Positions 28,901 through 39,552 of a stretch of DNA of 64,000 nucleotides are shown here, in pieces. Made by a program: the position numbers and the translations under genes. A model generated the notes under the pieces. The model saw nothing but the letters and a program-made list of their open reading frames with translations, ran no database searches and had not been told where the DNA came from. The stretch is from Leguminivora glycinivorella (lineage: Eukaryota > Arthropoda > Insecta > Lepidoptera > Tortricidae): assembly GCF_023078275.1 (NCBI RefSeq), contig NC_062992.1, positions 12,785,706 through 12,849,705 on the forward strand, given 5' to 3'. How positions within the stretch are numbered: the stretch's first letter is position 1; every line of letters begins with the position of its first letter.

Positions 28901-29805
28901 CCCCGTTTAGTTAATAGGTCATGTTTGGTATCGTTTTCGAGTAAATCAATAACGTAGAATTCGTTTTTAGTACTAAAATTATAATTTAATGGTAAATAAA
29001 ATAAAAAAAAATAAAAAATTTGAAATTTTCATCCATGATTTACAAATTCGGGTCATCATAAATGACAAACTGTTTGCTTTTTCTATAAATAAAAAATATG
29101 ACATGATAGCCTATTTAATATAGATTATAAAAAATATAACTTTTATCCACCTTTACTAACGTTAAGTTCCACAAAAAAATTACTTTAAGACGCGCGGCGT
29201 CGGGACGCCGCGAGCGTAATTTTAAAATGCCTTTATTTTAGAAACTTTATTAGACCCCGTTTAGCTATTAGGTCATGTTTGATATCGTTTTCGAGTAAAT
29301 CAATAACGTAGAATTCATTTTTGGTACTAAAATTATAATTTTATGGTAAGTAAAATTTAAAAAAATTAAAAAAATTGAAATTTTCATCCATGATTTACAA
29401 ATTCAAGTCATCATAAATGACAAACTGTTTGCTTTTTCTATAAATAAAAAATATGATATGAAAGCCTATTTAATATAGATTATAAAAAATATAACTTTAA
29501 TCCACCTTTACAAACGTTAAGTTCCACAAAAAATTACTTTAAGACGCGCGGCGTCGGGACGCCGTGAGCGTAATTTTAAAATACCTCTATTTTAAAAACT
29601 CTATTAGACCCGGTTTAGCTATTAGGTCATGTTTGATATAGTTTTCGAGTAAATTAATAACAAAGAATTTATTTTTGGTACTACAATTATAATTTAATGG
29701 TAAATAAATAAAAAAAAAATATTCATCTATGATTTGCAAATTCAAGTCAACAAAAATGTCAACTGTTTGCTTTTTCTTTAAATAAAAAATATGATGTAAA
29801 AGCCT
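28901..29805. repeat. 354-bp tandem repeat, about 2.6 copies
   Basis: Units start at 28901, 29255 and 29609 with CCCCGTTTAG / CCCGGTTTAG-type text, exactly 354 bp apart. Each complete unit contains a GC-rich palindrome CGCGGCGTCGGGACGCCGCG in AT-rich surroundings. The right palindrome arm (33730-34300) carries 1.6 units at the same 354-bp spacing in reverse. Confidence 0.85.
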
Positions 29806-29814
29806 ATGCGTATG

Positions 29815-30360
29815 TCACCAAACACCCAGACAAGTTTGGTGGAAACTTCCTTCACGAACTGCTTGGTGTCTGATGACCATGGTCCAAATGATTCAAATGC
29901 AATTGCCGCAAATATGTAGTTGTTTTTTAAAAATGCATATTTGGGCGTTGAAACTGGGCGTTTTGCAGCAGCAGTCCCTGGTTTCTGAGCCGAACGTTAG
30001 ACGTTGGAGGGAGCCAAGGTATCCACACAGGTCACGCCCCACGCCAAGGGTCGTCCCAGAAACCAAGGCAAAAGCGAGCAACCATCAGGCCGCTTTCCGT
30101 CTGCTGCTGACAAGCTGACAGGTTCGAGGGTTGTCGGTATGTTCGCTGTGCCGAGAGCCTTGCGGATTAAATCGTTAAGTGCAGCGTGTCACAAAATTCG
30201 GCCAGCACTAGACTGGCAGTGGAGTCCGTGGTGTCCTAATGAGTCGGCAGCAAGGATGTGGTTGGCATGTCTTTAGCCCCAGTCTTAGACAAATGGCAGT
30301 ATATGATGAAGTAAGGCAGCCTCGGAAGGAGGTATGTTCTCCAAGTGTCGATATTTTCTA
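29815..30360 (-). pseudogene. Decayed reverse-transcriptase-associated C-terminal domain
   Basis: One minus-strand frame, broken by a few stops, reads SLGHHGLHCQSSAGRI, HAALNDLIRKALGTANIP, LSAADGKRPDG, GRPLAWGVTCVDTLAPSN and IAFESFGPWSSDTKQFVKEV. I recognise this order (SAGR, HAALND, DGKRPDG, WDVTCVDTLAPS, ETLGPWG) as the segment that follows the RT domain in many multi-copy invertebrate proteins; its D/PD/W-V pattern looks nuclease-like. Several codons are changed or stopped, so it is a dead copy. Clade assignment would need a protein search. Confidence 0.65.
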
Positions 30361-31021
30361 GTAAAGAAGTTCTTCCGGCACTCATTCACTGCTGCGTAAG
30401 GACCCTTGATCTGAAACAATATGTGCATTGTCATTTTATTTAAACAGATTTTGCAACTATGAAATTACAACATTTTGGTGGATCACCTTCACTATTACAC
30501 ACTTACCTATCATACAAAATAATTACAAACTTTAGTAGAATTTGATTAGCCTATCTATGATATTGCTCCATCTCGTAATAGTTTGAAGCCTTGGGTGGCC
30601 ATGTTTCTCCCTTGTTGATCGTTTCAAGCTGCGTTTATCATACCTATCCCATACTATGTCTAATCTGGAAACGTTTTCTTTTGGCTTTGAAGCTTAGCCA
30701 GGCCACCCAAGGTGTCAAACTATTACAAGATGGAGCAATATCAGAGGCAAATCAGATTCTACTAAAGTTTGTAATAATTTTGTATGATACGTAACGTAAG
30801 TGGGTAATACTGAAGGTTACGTGATCCACCAAAAAGTTGTAATTTGATAGTTGTAGACTCTAAAATGATAATGCACATATTGTTTCAGACCAAGTCGTTG
30901 CGTAACGGTGAATGAGTGGTCGAAGTACCTACCTCTTTAGGTACCAGAAAAGATCGACAATTGGAGAACATACCTCCTTCAGAGGCTGCCTTGCATCAGC
31001 ATATACTGCGCACAGTGTACC

Positions 31022-31142
31022 AGGGGCCCATTTCTCGAAGCTACAAGTTACAATTTTCAATTGGTTGTCAATGTCTAATATGACAAGTTGCAAAGAGACT
31101 TCCGCTTGTAACTTGTAACTTTCAGTTTTGAGAAATGGGACT
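31022..31142. mobile_element. Harbinger-like MITE (GGGGCCCATTTCTC), copy 2
   Basis: Close to 5682-5806 over nearly its whole length (GTCAATGTCTAATATGACAA shared). It interrupts the Cys-rich coding remnant. Confidence 0.8.
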
Positions 31143-31210
31143 CAGGGCGTTCTTGTTTGGAGTCAGGCGTTGGTGCCACACCAAAATTTGCCAAGTCCGT
31201 CTTCTTGGGG

Positions 31211-31272
31211 ATGGAAGGAAGAAGGAGACGAATGGGTAGTGTGGTACCCATTCGTCTCCTTCTTCCTTCCAT
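31211..31272. repeat. Perfect 62-bp hairpin within coding remnant
   Basis: Twenty-eight bases from 31211 (ATGGAAGGAAGAAGGAGACG...) are the exact reverse complement of 31245-31272, with a 6-base loop GTGTGG. The left arm is native text (it encodes WKEEGDEW); the right arm is its mirror. Confidence 0.95.
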
Positions 31273-31465
31273 TCCAGTCAGGCAACACTGAAGTGGCCAG
31301 TATATGCTTAGAAGTTACAAGATGTAAATGTAAATCAGGTTGCAAACACCGATGCAACTGCATAAAGAGGGTAGAGCCTTCTTTATGCAGTTCCATATGT
31401 ACCCAGCTATGTCTCTGTCAAGGGAATGTATAGTATGAGTATGAGTAATCTGTCAATTAGGCCAC

Positions 31466-33515
31466 CACAGACTAAACTATAAGTGCTAACTTTTCAGTGT
31501 TGGATACTCTATGGTCGTTCCGACTCAATTATAATAAGCTCATTATAATTGACTTTAGTTAACTATAATAATTTCAAAAATAGAACTTCATACAATTTCT
31601 ATACTAATTTGCGATATCTGGCAAATTTTCCTGCATTTGAAACACATTTTTTTTATCTGTCGCGTTATCGGCCAATCAGAGACGGTTATTACAAACAATT
31701 GGTTGCTAGGTAGGTAATTCGATGTTGACACAACGGTGAACGACTCTATTGACATTAATTTTAACTTGCATGAATGGTGATATGTGACAATCCATCACAG
31801 AAAGGCCCTTATGGCAGGTATTGAGTTAGGCACAGATCCTAAATCTGCATTAAATAAGCTATCTAATACAAAAAAAATCATGGCCCTAGGCCACGTACTT
31901 TTTTTTTAAAAAATCATCAAGCATACACATGCTAAGTATTGCACTTTTGAGAAAACGTGAAAAGAAGTTTGAAACTCACTTTAAGGGTGTTCCCATTGGA
32001 AGTTACATAGATGACGATTGATTGTGTATCTCAAGGTACATTTCTTTGAGAATCAGTTGTGATTGTGTTTCATCGACTTCCAGATCATGAAAAATCGAGC
32101 TTTGATTAGGGCAAGTCGCTTATAAGAAAAAAATTAGGAAAACATATTTTTTTGGCTTTTCTTCTAATATGTTGCTATCTGAACTATAGTACATAGTTAT
32201 ATATGTTTCAACTTACATTTAAGGATAGAAATAAAATCCCATGGTTCATTAAATATGTATATTTTAATCAGAATATCACAATTAGAATATTTAACATCTG
32301 CTCCTATAATAATAATAATTTTCGTATAGAGACTTCTAAATTATATTTAATCAGTCTACACATTTATAACTAAAGTGTCAGAATTATTCTGCATGTCTTA
32401 TTTTTTTATTTATAAATTTTTAAAGTTACATAAAAATCACAAATTATTGACTCCCATACATTTGGGAAAAGGGCCCTTATGACCATCACAGATAAAAATT
32501 ACTCATTGCTAATGTATTTTATTATTTTAGTTACTTATCTTGTATTATAACAGAATACCAAAGAAAAAATGTTATATGAAGTAAACTTAAAATCTTGATC
32601 ATTAATCAGTAATTCTCATAAAACGTTTATTATAATTATTAATTCACACAGTACCTACCAGATCGATTTGTAATTCTTAATATTTGTTTTTTAATTATTT
32701 AAGACACTTAGTATATCGGAAGAAAACACATCTTACCACCGATAATGTCACCAATAAGGGACCATTCATAAACTACGTACCGTCAACTGCTGCAACATTG
32801 CCACGTGCCGCTCGGTCCGTTCGCCGCGTGAAGAGCGCGGCGTGCGAAGTGTCGCGAGTAAGAGAGAGACAGTGGTAACGGCGGCATTAGTCAAAGGAAG
32901 AACATCTTCGCTTTGACACGCCGCCGAGTGAGGTTTGAAGTCAGATTGCACTTAGTAGCTACTCACGAGTAAGATTTTTATTTTAAAGTGACGACTAGGT
33001 ACCTAAATCGGGTAATTTTTAAATTAGGTATCAAAGTACTTCATTGAATCGTACCTATATAACATAAACTAACTTATAAACAAAAGTTGTAAGTAATTAC
33101 AACATTTTTTAACAACAGTTTTCATATTTTCGAACGCGCTCTGGCATAAGGGCCCTTTTCTACTAAACTTTGAGCTGAATTTTAATATAGAAATACTTAA
33201 CGTACACTACTGAAACCAAGCTACAATTGCACGTCTATTCGTATATTTTACTATTTTGCATAAATTCAAAAATCGATAATTTCGAACGATTTTACAAAAA
33301 CGTCGATATCTCCGTAACTAGAAACCGCCATAAGGGCCCTTTTCTTATGGATTGTCACATATTTCCGTCCATTGATGATGAAGATGATGACTCGTAGAAA
33401 AAGTATTGTATACAATAGTGATATAATTAAGCTTTTCACTCTCGTACCGTACTACACATGGTACTCGACTGAAAAGTTTTGTATTATATCACGATTGTAT
33501 AAAATACTATTATAT
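31466..33515 (+). repeat. Repeat B (GACTAAACTATAAGTGC), split by a TIR transposon
   Basis: The left part (31466-31783) and right part (33359-33515) reunite into the same order as 34806-35310 once 31784-33358 is removed. Shared landmarks are GGCCAATCAGAGACGGTTAT, GTCCATTGATGATGAAGATG and AAGCTTTTCACTCTCGTACC. Confidence 0.8.
31784..33358. mobile_element. 1575-bp TIR DNA transposon, TSD ATAT
   Basis: Termini GTGACAATCCAT...AAAGGCCCTTATGGC and the complement CCATAAGGGCCCTTTTC...ATGGATTGTCAC extend about 30 bp, flanked by ATAT at 31780-31783 and 33359-33362. The motif AAGGGCCCTTATG recurs inside at about 32470 and, inverted, near 33147. No frame of transposase length; a GC-rich island (32760-32960) has only short frames. 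Superfamily unassigned. Confidence 0.8.
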
Positions 33516-33647
33516 AAATTTCTTACAGGATTCACTACAATGAATAAATAACAGGTACAGTCGGTCTTTAGAGCGTGTGGTCCGACCCGAGTGTTGCCGT
33601 TGTCGACACCGGAGTCAATAATAATGAATCTTTTTCTATTTATGCAT

Positions 33648-33727
33648 TAACACACCTCTGACACTGGCGATGAAAGAGGCGCGTTCCCCGCACACAGTCT
33701 AAGCTCGCGTAGGTGAACGCGTACTAT
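33648..33727 (+). repeat. ACCTCGGACACTGGCGATC repeat fragment
   Basis: CACCTCTGACACTGGCGATG through TAGGTGAACGCGTACTATCC. Truncated on the right where the palindrome arm begins. Confidence 0.7.
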
Positions 33728-34805
33728 CCTTTGTGAATAGGCTTTAATATCATATTTTTATATTTATAGAAAAAGCAAACCGTTTGACATTTAAATATGG
33801 TGACTTGAATTTGCAACTCACAGAATTTTTTTTTTTTTTATTTCATTTAACATTAAATGGTCATTTTAGTACCAAAACTAAATTCTACGTTATTTATTTA
33901 CTCGAAAACGATACTAAACATGACCTAATAGCTAAACGGGTTCTAATAGAGTTTTTTAAAATAAAGGCATTTTAAAATTACGCTCGCGGCGTCCCGACGC
34001 CGCGCGGCTTAAAGGTTTTTTTTCTAAAACTTAACGTTAGTAAAGGTGGGTAAAAGTTATATTATTCATAATCTATATTAAATAGGCTTTCATATCATGT
34101 TTTTTATTTGTAGAAAAAGCAAACAGTTTGACATTTATGATGACTTAAATTTGTAAATCATAGATGAAAATTTCAAACTTTTCATTTTTTTTTATTTTAT
34201 TTACCATTAAATTATAATTTTAGTACCAAAAATGAATTCTACGTTATTGATTTACTCGAAAACGATACCAAACATGACCTATGAACTAAACGGGGTATGT
34301 TAGAATTTTTCAAAGCAAGCCGGGTGAAGCGGTAATTTGACCCCCCCTCCCGAGCCCCAGGGGGGAGGCTCCCGAAGGCTCCCGATCTTAATCGGCTTAT
34401 TTTGATATAAGGAACAACTGTGCCAAGTTTCATGCTTTGGTCAAGAAAATAAAGGTTTGGCCTCTTTTTGTCGATAAACGTCCCCACTACTACCGAAGTT
34501 TCGACCTATGATATAATGAACCACTTCTCGCACCAGTGCGTAAAAAAAAACACCATCTGTAGTGAAAAAATATTATTGTAAGCAAGTGCATAGAGAATTA
34601 CTGTAAAATGTGTAGCAGAGCATAGACGCATATCTCGATCTCGTCACAGGCTTATAACTTTCGAACCTCAGCTTTAACAATTGTGTTTAAATTGACAAAT
34701 ATTAATATTAGCGCCGTCTAGCCGAGAATCAACCAAAGGTGTAGAGATGACCGTGCATTTCTCTTGATGGTTCTGAGTTACGTTTCTTTCTTAAACTTCA
34801 TTTTT

Positions 34806-35310
34806 AGACTAAACTATAAGTGCTAACTTTTCAGTGTTGGATACTCTAATTGTTATAATTCTAACTCTGAATTATAATAAGCTCATTATAGTTGACTTTA
34901 GTTAACTGTAATAATTTCAAAAATAGAACTTCATACAATTTCTATACTAATTTGCGATACCTGGCAAATTTTTCTGCATCTGACTGAAACATATTTTTTT
35001 TTATCTGTCGCGTTATCGGCCAATCAGAGACGGTTATTACAAACAATTGGTTGCTAGGTAATTCGATGTTGATACAACGGTGAACGACTCTATTAACATT
35101 AATTTTAACTTGCATGAATGATGATATTTCCGTCCATTGATGATGAAGATGATGACTCGTAGAAAAAGTATTGTACACAATAGTGATATAATTAAGCTTT
35201 TCACTCTCGTACCGTACTATTAGGCCACTTAGCAAGCTTCGTGGCCTAAACATGGTACTCGACTGAAAAGCTTTGTATTATATCACGATTGTATAAAATA
35301 CTATTGTCTC
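34806..35310 (+). repeat. Repeat B, uninterrupted copy
   Basis: Same order as the interior of 27944-28711 (there inverted) and as 31466-33515. Contains the small inverted pair TAGGCCACTTAGCAAGCTT / AAGCTTCGTGGCCTA-type sequence at 35220-35250. Confidence 0.75.
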
Positions 35311-35646
35311 GCAGATACAGGAGTAGTATTTTGTGCTCTGAGATCTGTATATAGGGAGTTATAAGTGTGTGTCATGTGTCTGTGTGTGTGTGTGTGTTAT
35401 GAGTCTTTGATGAACAAAACAAAGTAGGTTTACAGCGTAATGACAGGAAATTATTTAGCACTAAAATGTGAACGTTGGCGATTGGCCAGAAGACCTAGGA
35501 ATTCGATTTTACAGTCACGGCAACTGAAACTAGGTCATTTATGAACGCTAACCTGTAATTAAGGAAATTGTTATTTAAATACTGATATTTGCTAGACGCA
35601 GGATTGGTGCTGCCCTCATTTTGTAGGTTTTTATTTATAAATTAAA
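35311..35646 (-). other. ORP intron 1
   Basis: No gene. A short TG microsatellite lies at about 35369-35398. Confidence 0.45.
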
Positions 35647-36500
35647 TCGTATAAATAAATATAGGACATTCTTACACAGATTGACTGAGTCCCACGGTAA
35701 GCTCAACAAGGCTCGTATAGGAATAGGAACTCAGACAACGAAATATATAATACTAGCTTTTGCCCGCGGCTTCGCTCGGGTCAGAGAGACAACAAAAATA
35801 AGCGCGTTACAAAACACGGAGAAACTAAAAAGCCAAAAATAATAAACCTTTGAATTCAGATTTCTTATCGTATTGCAATAATCTAAACATCCAAATTATA
35901 AACAAATCAATTATTTTTGAAGTCGGTACCAGACCTGTTTGGCCCCGCCTTCAAAAATAATTGATTTCATATACATAGCAAACATTCATGACTCAGGAAT
36001 AAATATCTGTGTTTATCACACAAATAATAGTTATTTGTTATACAAGGGGGCAAAGTTGTATTTTAACGCCGAGTGTGGGATTGAAAAACGAGCAAGTGGA
36101 AGGATTCTATAGTTGAACCACGAGCGAAGCGAGTGGTTCGAGAATAGAATCCTGAACTTGCGAGTTTTTTAACACACGAGAAGTAAAATACATTTGCACC
36201 CGAGTGTAACACAAAGCTTTTCCCCTCACTATAGCGAGGAAACTACAACGCAAAAAATGCGTTTATCACTGCTTCCAAGTAGTTCCACAGGTGGTAAATC
36301 ATCTTTATTACTAGATTCACCTAATTTTATCAATTTTAACGCAGTTTATTTGACTTTATTCAAGGTCAAATTACTTTACCCACTAGTGGATAAAATGCGT
36401 TTTTACCCGCTGGTATTAAAGGACAAAACTCGTGTTTCCGAGCTAGTGAGGGGAAAATGCCCTTACCAGGATTCGAACCCGGGACAGCCAGTGGCCTCGT
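35647..36500 (-). mobile_element. SINE family 2 copy interrupted twice
   Basis: Three SINE-2 segments remain in order on the minus strand: the tail (35647-35755, TTCTTACACAGATTGACTGA), the middle (about 35966-36026, CATGACTCAGGAATAAATAT) and the head (about 36453-36500, GGATTCGAACCCGGGACAG, B box). Insert 1 (35756-35965) begins CTTTTGCCCGCGGCTTCGCT. Insert 2 (36027-36452) begins AGTTATTTGTTATACAAGGG and has a relative at about 36902-37320. Confidence 0.75.
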
Positions 36501-36682
36501 ATATTTCAAACAGTTTCTAAAACCAGGCCAGCGCTGGCTGCCAGCACTGGCCCAGCGTGGCCTGTTTTTCAAGCCGTACACAGATATAACCGGTGGACAC
36601 TGTATTAATAATGAAAACATTGTAAAACATGGAAAAAATGTATCAGTTACATTTGCCCCCCAGTCCGGATTTGGCCCGGCTG

Positions 36683-36818
36683 TACAGTCAAGTGTAAAAA
36701 TATGGGTGCGTACAACTTATCAAAAATATGTCCCATAGCACTTTATGTCGGCGGAATAAGGTCTCGGTACATATTTTTGAGCGGATAAAATCGATACGTA
36801 TTTTTGCACTTGACTGTA
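36683..36818. mobile_element. TACAGTCAAGTG MITE, copy 2 (intact)
   Basis: Ends TACAGTCAAGTGTAAAAATA and TTTTTGCACTTGACTGTA. It serves as the reference for the split copy at 48881/61260. Confidence 0.85.
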
Positions 36819-36901
36819 CCTTATTTGTGACAATCAACCTCGGTCATGTCCATGGGCGGCAGTAGCGGATATAGGATATAGCGGACATATCCAAAATCGA
36901 T

Positions 36902-37320
36902 AATAGTTATTTGTTTTCCAAGGGGGCAATGTTGTTTAACCGCACGTACCAAAATTGATACCCGAGCAAGCGAAAGATTTCAAAGATTCAAATATTATGG
37001 TTCAGAATGTGGAATCTTGAGCGTTGCGAGGGTTTCAAGGAACGTAGGTTAAACAAATTTTGCCACCGAGTGAAACACAAAATTTTTCAACACTATGAAA
37101 ATATTAACTGTAAAACATTAAACTAAATCAAAATCATCCAAAATTGAAAACCTAACAGCCAGCTTTCAGCACCAAGTTAAAATTTGTATGAAATTACTTT
37201 GCACTTTTGTGGATAAAATGCAATTTTACTATCCGTTTTCGAAGAATCCAGAGATCCTTTACTAGTTGGTGGATTTTAGCTAATGACATGTCAATGTTTG
37301 CCGAGGGCGTAATTTTTTTC
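36902..37320 (+). repeat. AGTTATTTGTTTTCCAAGGG repeat, second copy
   Basis: Parallels insert 2 of the split SINE (36027-36452): GGGGGCAATGTTG, CCGAGTGAAACACAAAATTT and TGGATAAAATGCAATTTTAC correspond to GGGGGCAAAGTTG, CCGAGTGTAACACAAAGCTT and TGGATAAAATGCGTTTTTAC. More diverged than expected for a recent pair. Confidence 0.6.
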
Positions 37321-37397
37321 TCTACACTGCGCTCCAAAACACGAATTGCTGATGTGGGAGAGAAGGCCGACAGACTAAAGTGGGACTGGGCAGGTGC

Positions 37398-37543
37398 CGT
37401 AGCCGAATGGCATTTCTGCGACGCGAAACGAAAACGAAACGCCGCGAAAGGTAGTCTGGCTCTGTCACGCCAATACGCAAGAGCGATAGAGATAGATATC
37501 TAGTAGCGTTTCGTTTCGTGAGCGTTTGTGCCATTCGGCTACG
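37398..37543. mobile_element. Hairpin MITE (CGTAGCCGAATGGCA)
   Basis: CGTAGCCGAATGGCA at the left and TGCCATTCGGCTACG at the right are exact complements; the interior has GACGCGAAACGAAAACGAAA. Confidence 0.85.
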
Positions 37544-37546
37544 TAC

Positions 37547-37694
37547 CCAGTAGGCCTAGCACATGATTGTCGCGAGAGTATGTCGCCGCGGGATAGACTA
37601 CCCGTCCGTAATGTCATTCATACAACTAGAAGAAGATGTTCGATCTATCTCGCGGCGACATACTCTCGCGGCAATCATGTGCTAGGCCTACTGG
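37547..37694. mobile_element. Hairpin MITE (CCAGTAGGCCTAGCACATGA)
   Basis: Arms of about 50 bp: CCAGTAGGCCTAGCACATGA with TCATGTGCTAGGCCTACTGG, continuing through CGCGAGAGTATGTCGCCGCG. It starts three bases after the previous MITE. Confidence 0.9.
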
Positions 37695-38222
37695 CCAACG
37701 TTTGCCGCATGCACCCGGATAGCTGGGCCAGCATAGCCACCAAGTGAATGCCTCGAATTAAGCGCGGACGTGGCAGGCCCAGGCGGAGATGGTGGGACGA
37801 CCTTGACACCTTCATGATGATATGGCCAGAAATAGCACACCAACGGGAGCTGTAGGAATCACGAGGCCTTTGCCCAGTTAGTGGGACACATGACCAGGCA
37901 ACAAAAAAAAATACTGTCCTATAAGGGAAATTCACATTAAATATAGTTATAACAATACTGCCACTGGTGTCACAGTTCAGTTAAAACAATGACAGCATCA
38001 TAATCTCTGACAGCAATTTATACGTTAATTGATTAGTTGTGTGTTTTTACCTTGTCTTAACAAGGTAAAAACAACCAAGAGGGCATGAGTCAATTATGTT
38101 GTACGGTCTTATTCCAACCTTCAAATAAAGAGTGAACAAGCATCTCCTGGGCGAGCTCACTCCATCGTAGGCCAAGTCTTTGCCTTATTTATTTATTCGT
38201 ATGGCTTAATTGTTCAGTCGTT

Positions 38223-39125
38223 TATAAAGGTATTCTAAGGTTCTGGATCCAAACAGTACTCTTTGCTGATGACACGTCTCTCTTATTTAAAGTGCCAAGA
38301 AATGGCGATAGCGCCGAGGCTATTATTAACCCGGTCTTGCAAAAGGCTTTGACTTGGTTTACCACAAACAACCTGCTTCTAAACTCCAAAAAAACGAAAT
38401 GTATCCGATTCACTACTTGCTGCCAGCAGGGGCACCGTGAGCCCAGTCTTATTCTTGGACAGGATATCTTAGAATTTTCAGACAGTACAGTTTTTCTAGG
38501 CGTAACTATAGACTCAAAACTACAGTGGAGTGCACACTTAACTAGTCTAAGTAATAGATTGTGTTCGGCTGCCTATGCTGTCAGAAAGATAAGACAAATT
38601 ACGGATGAAAAAACAGCTAAATTAGTTTATTACAGTTATTTCCACAGTCTCATGTCATATGAAGTCCTGGTTTGGGGAAGGTCTGCAGATTTTGACAGTA
38701 TATTTGTTCTTCAGAAGCGAGCAGTGAGGGCAATATATAACCTAAGCCCGCTTACCTCGCTAAGAGACCGTTTTAGGGAAGTCAACATCATAACACTGCC
38801 CTCGCTTTTTATTTATGAAGTTATCATGTACGCCAGAAAAAATTATTCAAATTATAAAAAAATTAGCGACATACATAATTATAACACACGAAACAAAAAT
38901 AAACTTGCAGTGCGCCGCATACGGTTGGCCAAAGTGAGGAAGTCGTTTATAGGCCAATCGATACATTATTACAATAAGATACCTAGTCACATTACAGACT
39001 TACCAGACAAAACTTTCAAAACAGTTGTAAAAGCACGATTAACTGAAAGATCTTACTATAATGTGTCAGACTATTTGAAGGACAAACTTGTTTGGGTGAA
39101 TTGCAAAATTGTAACTTTAGAATAA
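38223..39125 (+). pseudogene. 5'-truncated non-LTR reverse transcriptase (from the FADD motif to the C-terminus)
   Basis: The frame enters at ILRFWIQTVLFADDTSLL (catalytic FADD, about 38258) and runs uninterrupted to the stop at 39125, about 300 residues. VFLGVTIDSKLQWSAHL and LVYYSYFHSLMSYEVLVWG are the thumb-region motifs of Jockey/CR1-superfamily LINEs. Upstream RT and endonuclease are missing, as in a normal 5'-truncated insertion. The tail after the stop includes AATAAATAAATATAAATATA at about 39246. Confidence 0.85.
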
Positions 39126-39237
39126 ATAGGCATTAGTGTACTAGTAATAAGTGTAGTAGTTATTAGTTATTAGTAAGTAATAACAGTTGTTTTAGTTGTA
39201 TGGAAAAACCTGACGGACATAAGTGTATCTTGCATAC

Positions 39238-39552
39238 CTATATGGGAAATAAATAAATATAAATATAAATATAATGGATTACGTCATTATGCAGGGTGAA
39301 CAAGTTCGCAGGGTTTCCATTGTATTTGCTGATAGGGCAGTGCTGAACGATGTGCTCGATGTCCTGCACGGGAGCCCCGCAACTCCACCCTGGAGATTCT
39401 ATCCATCCACATTTGTGCAGGAATGCTCGGGTACGGCCGCAGCCGGTTCTCAACCTATTTAGTTGGCACCACTATTTTCTAGACAGAGAGAAGCCAGATG
39501 GTTTTACTGTAGGATTTATAGCTATCCCTATCCCACAGGGGAGGTTATCGTT
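39238..39552 (-). pseudogene. C-terminal fragment of a second LINE ORF2 (Cys/His motif)
   Basis: The minus strand reads KPSGFSLSRK, a stop, WCQLNRLRTGCGRTRAFLHK and CGWIESPGWSCGAPVQDI-EHIVQHCP. The CG-x-C-H-x-HC arrangement is the C-terminal zinc-knuckle-like motif of many R1/I/Jockey LINEs. Oriented against the neighbouring LINE so that the two 3' ends meet. Confidence 0.75.

Larger units (their letters stand above)
30960..31433 (+). pseudogene. Decayed Cys-rich mobile-element protein fragment
   Basis: The plus strand reads NIPPSEAALHQHILRTVYQ (about 30966-31021). A MITE (31022-31142) then intervenes, after which VLVWSQALVPHQNLPSPSSW and GWKEEGDEW are followed by a hairpin insertion and TRCKCKSGCKHRCNCIKR. 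The order 'LPPT/S-AAA-HS-LR-Y-Q, W-W/L-P, WGW, CKCK-GC-CC-C' is one I associate with uncharacterised multi-copy insect proteins. The mirror arm repeats NIPPSEAAL at 30320-30350. The function of the family is unknown to me. Confidence 0.5.
27858..34573. repeat. Multi-kilobase imperfect palindrome (composite foldback region)
   Basis: Left and right flanks mirror each other on several scales: 27858-27940 with 34495-34573 (ACTAGTGCGAGAAGTGGTTC and its complement); 28720-29805 with 33730-34490 (including TTCGGGAGCCTCCCCCCTGG); and 30290-30650 with 30660-31020 around a centre near 30655. The arms are uneven because of later insertions: 27944-28711 in the left arm, and 31022-31142 and 31784-33358 in the right. 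No complete transposase was found. Confidence 0.75.
37329..37912 (+). pseudogene. RTE-type LINE 3' fragment split by two hairpin MITEs
   Basis: 37329-37394 encodes RSKTRIADVGEKADRLKWDW-AG. After the insertions, 37695-37912 continues NVCRMHPDSWASIATK, a stop, then RGRGRPRRRWWDDLDTF and EAFAQ. This is the recognisable C-terminus of an RTE-clade ORF2 (RLKWDWAGHV-R-GRPRRRW-DDL). The intervening 300 bp are two MITEs. Confidence 0.85.
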
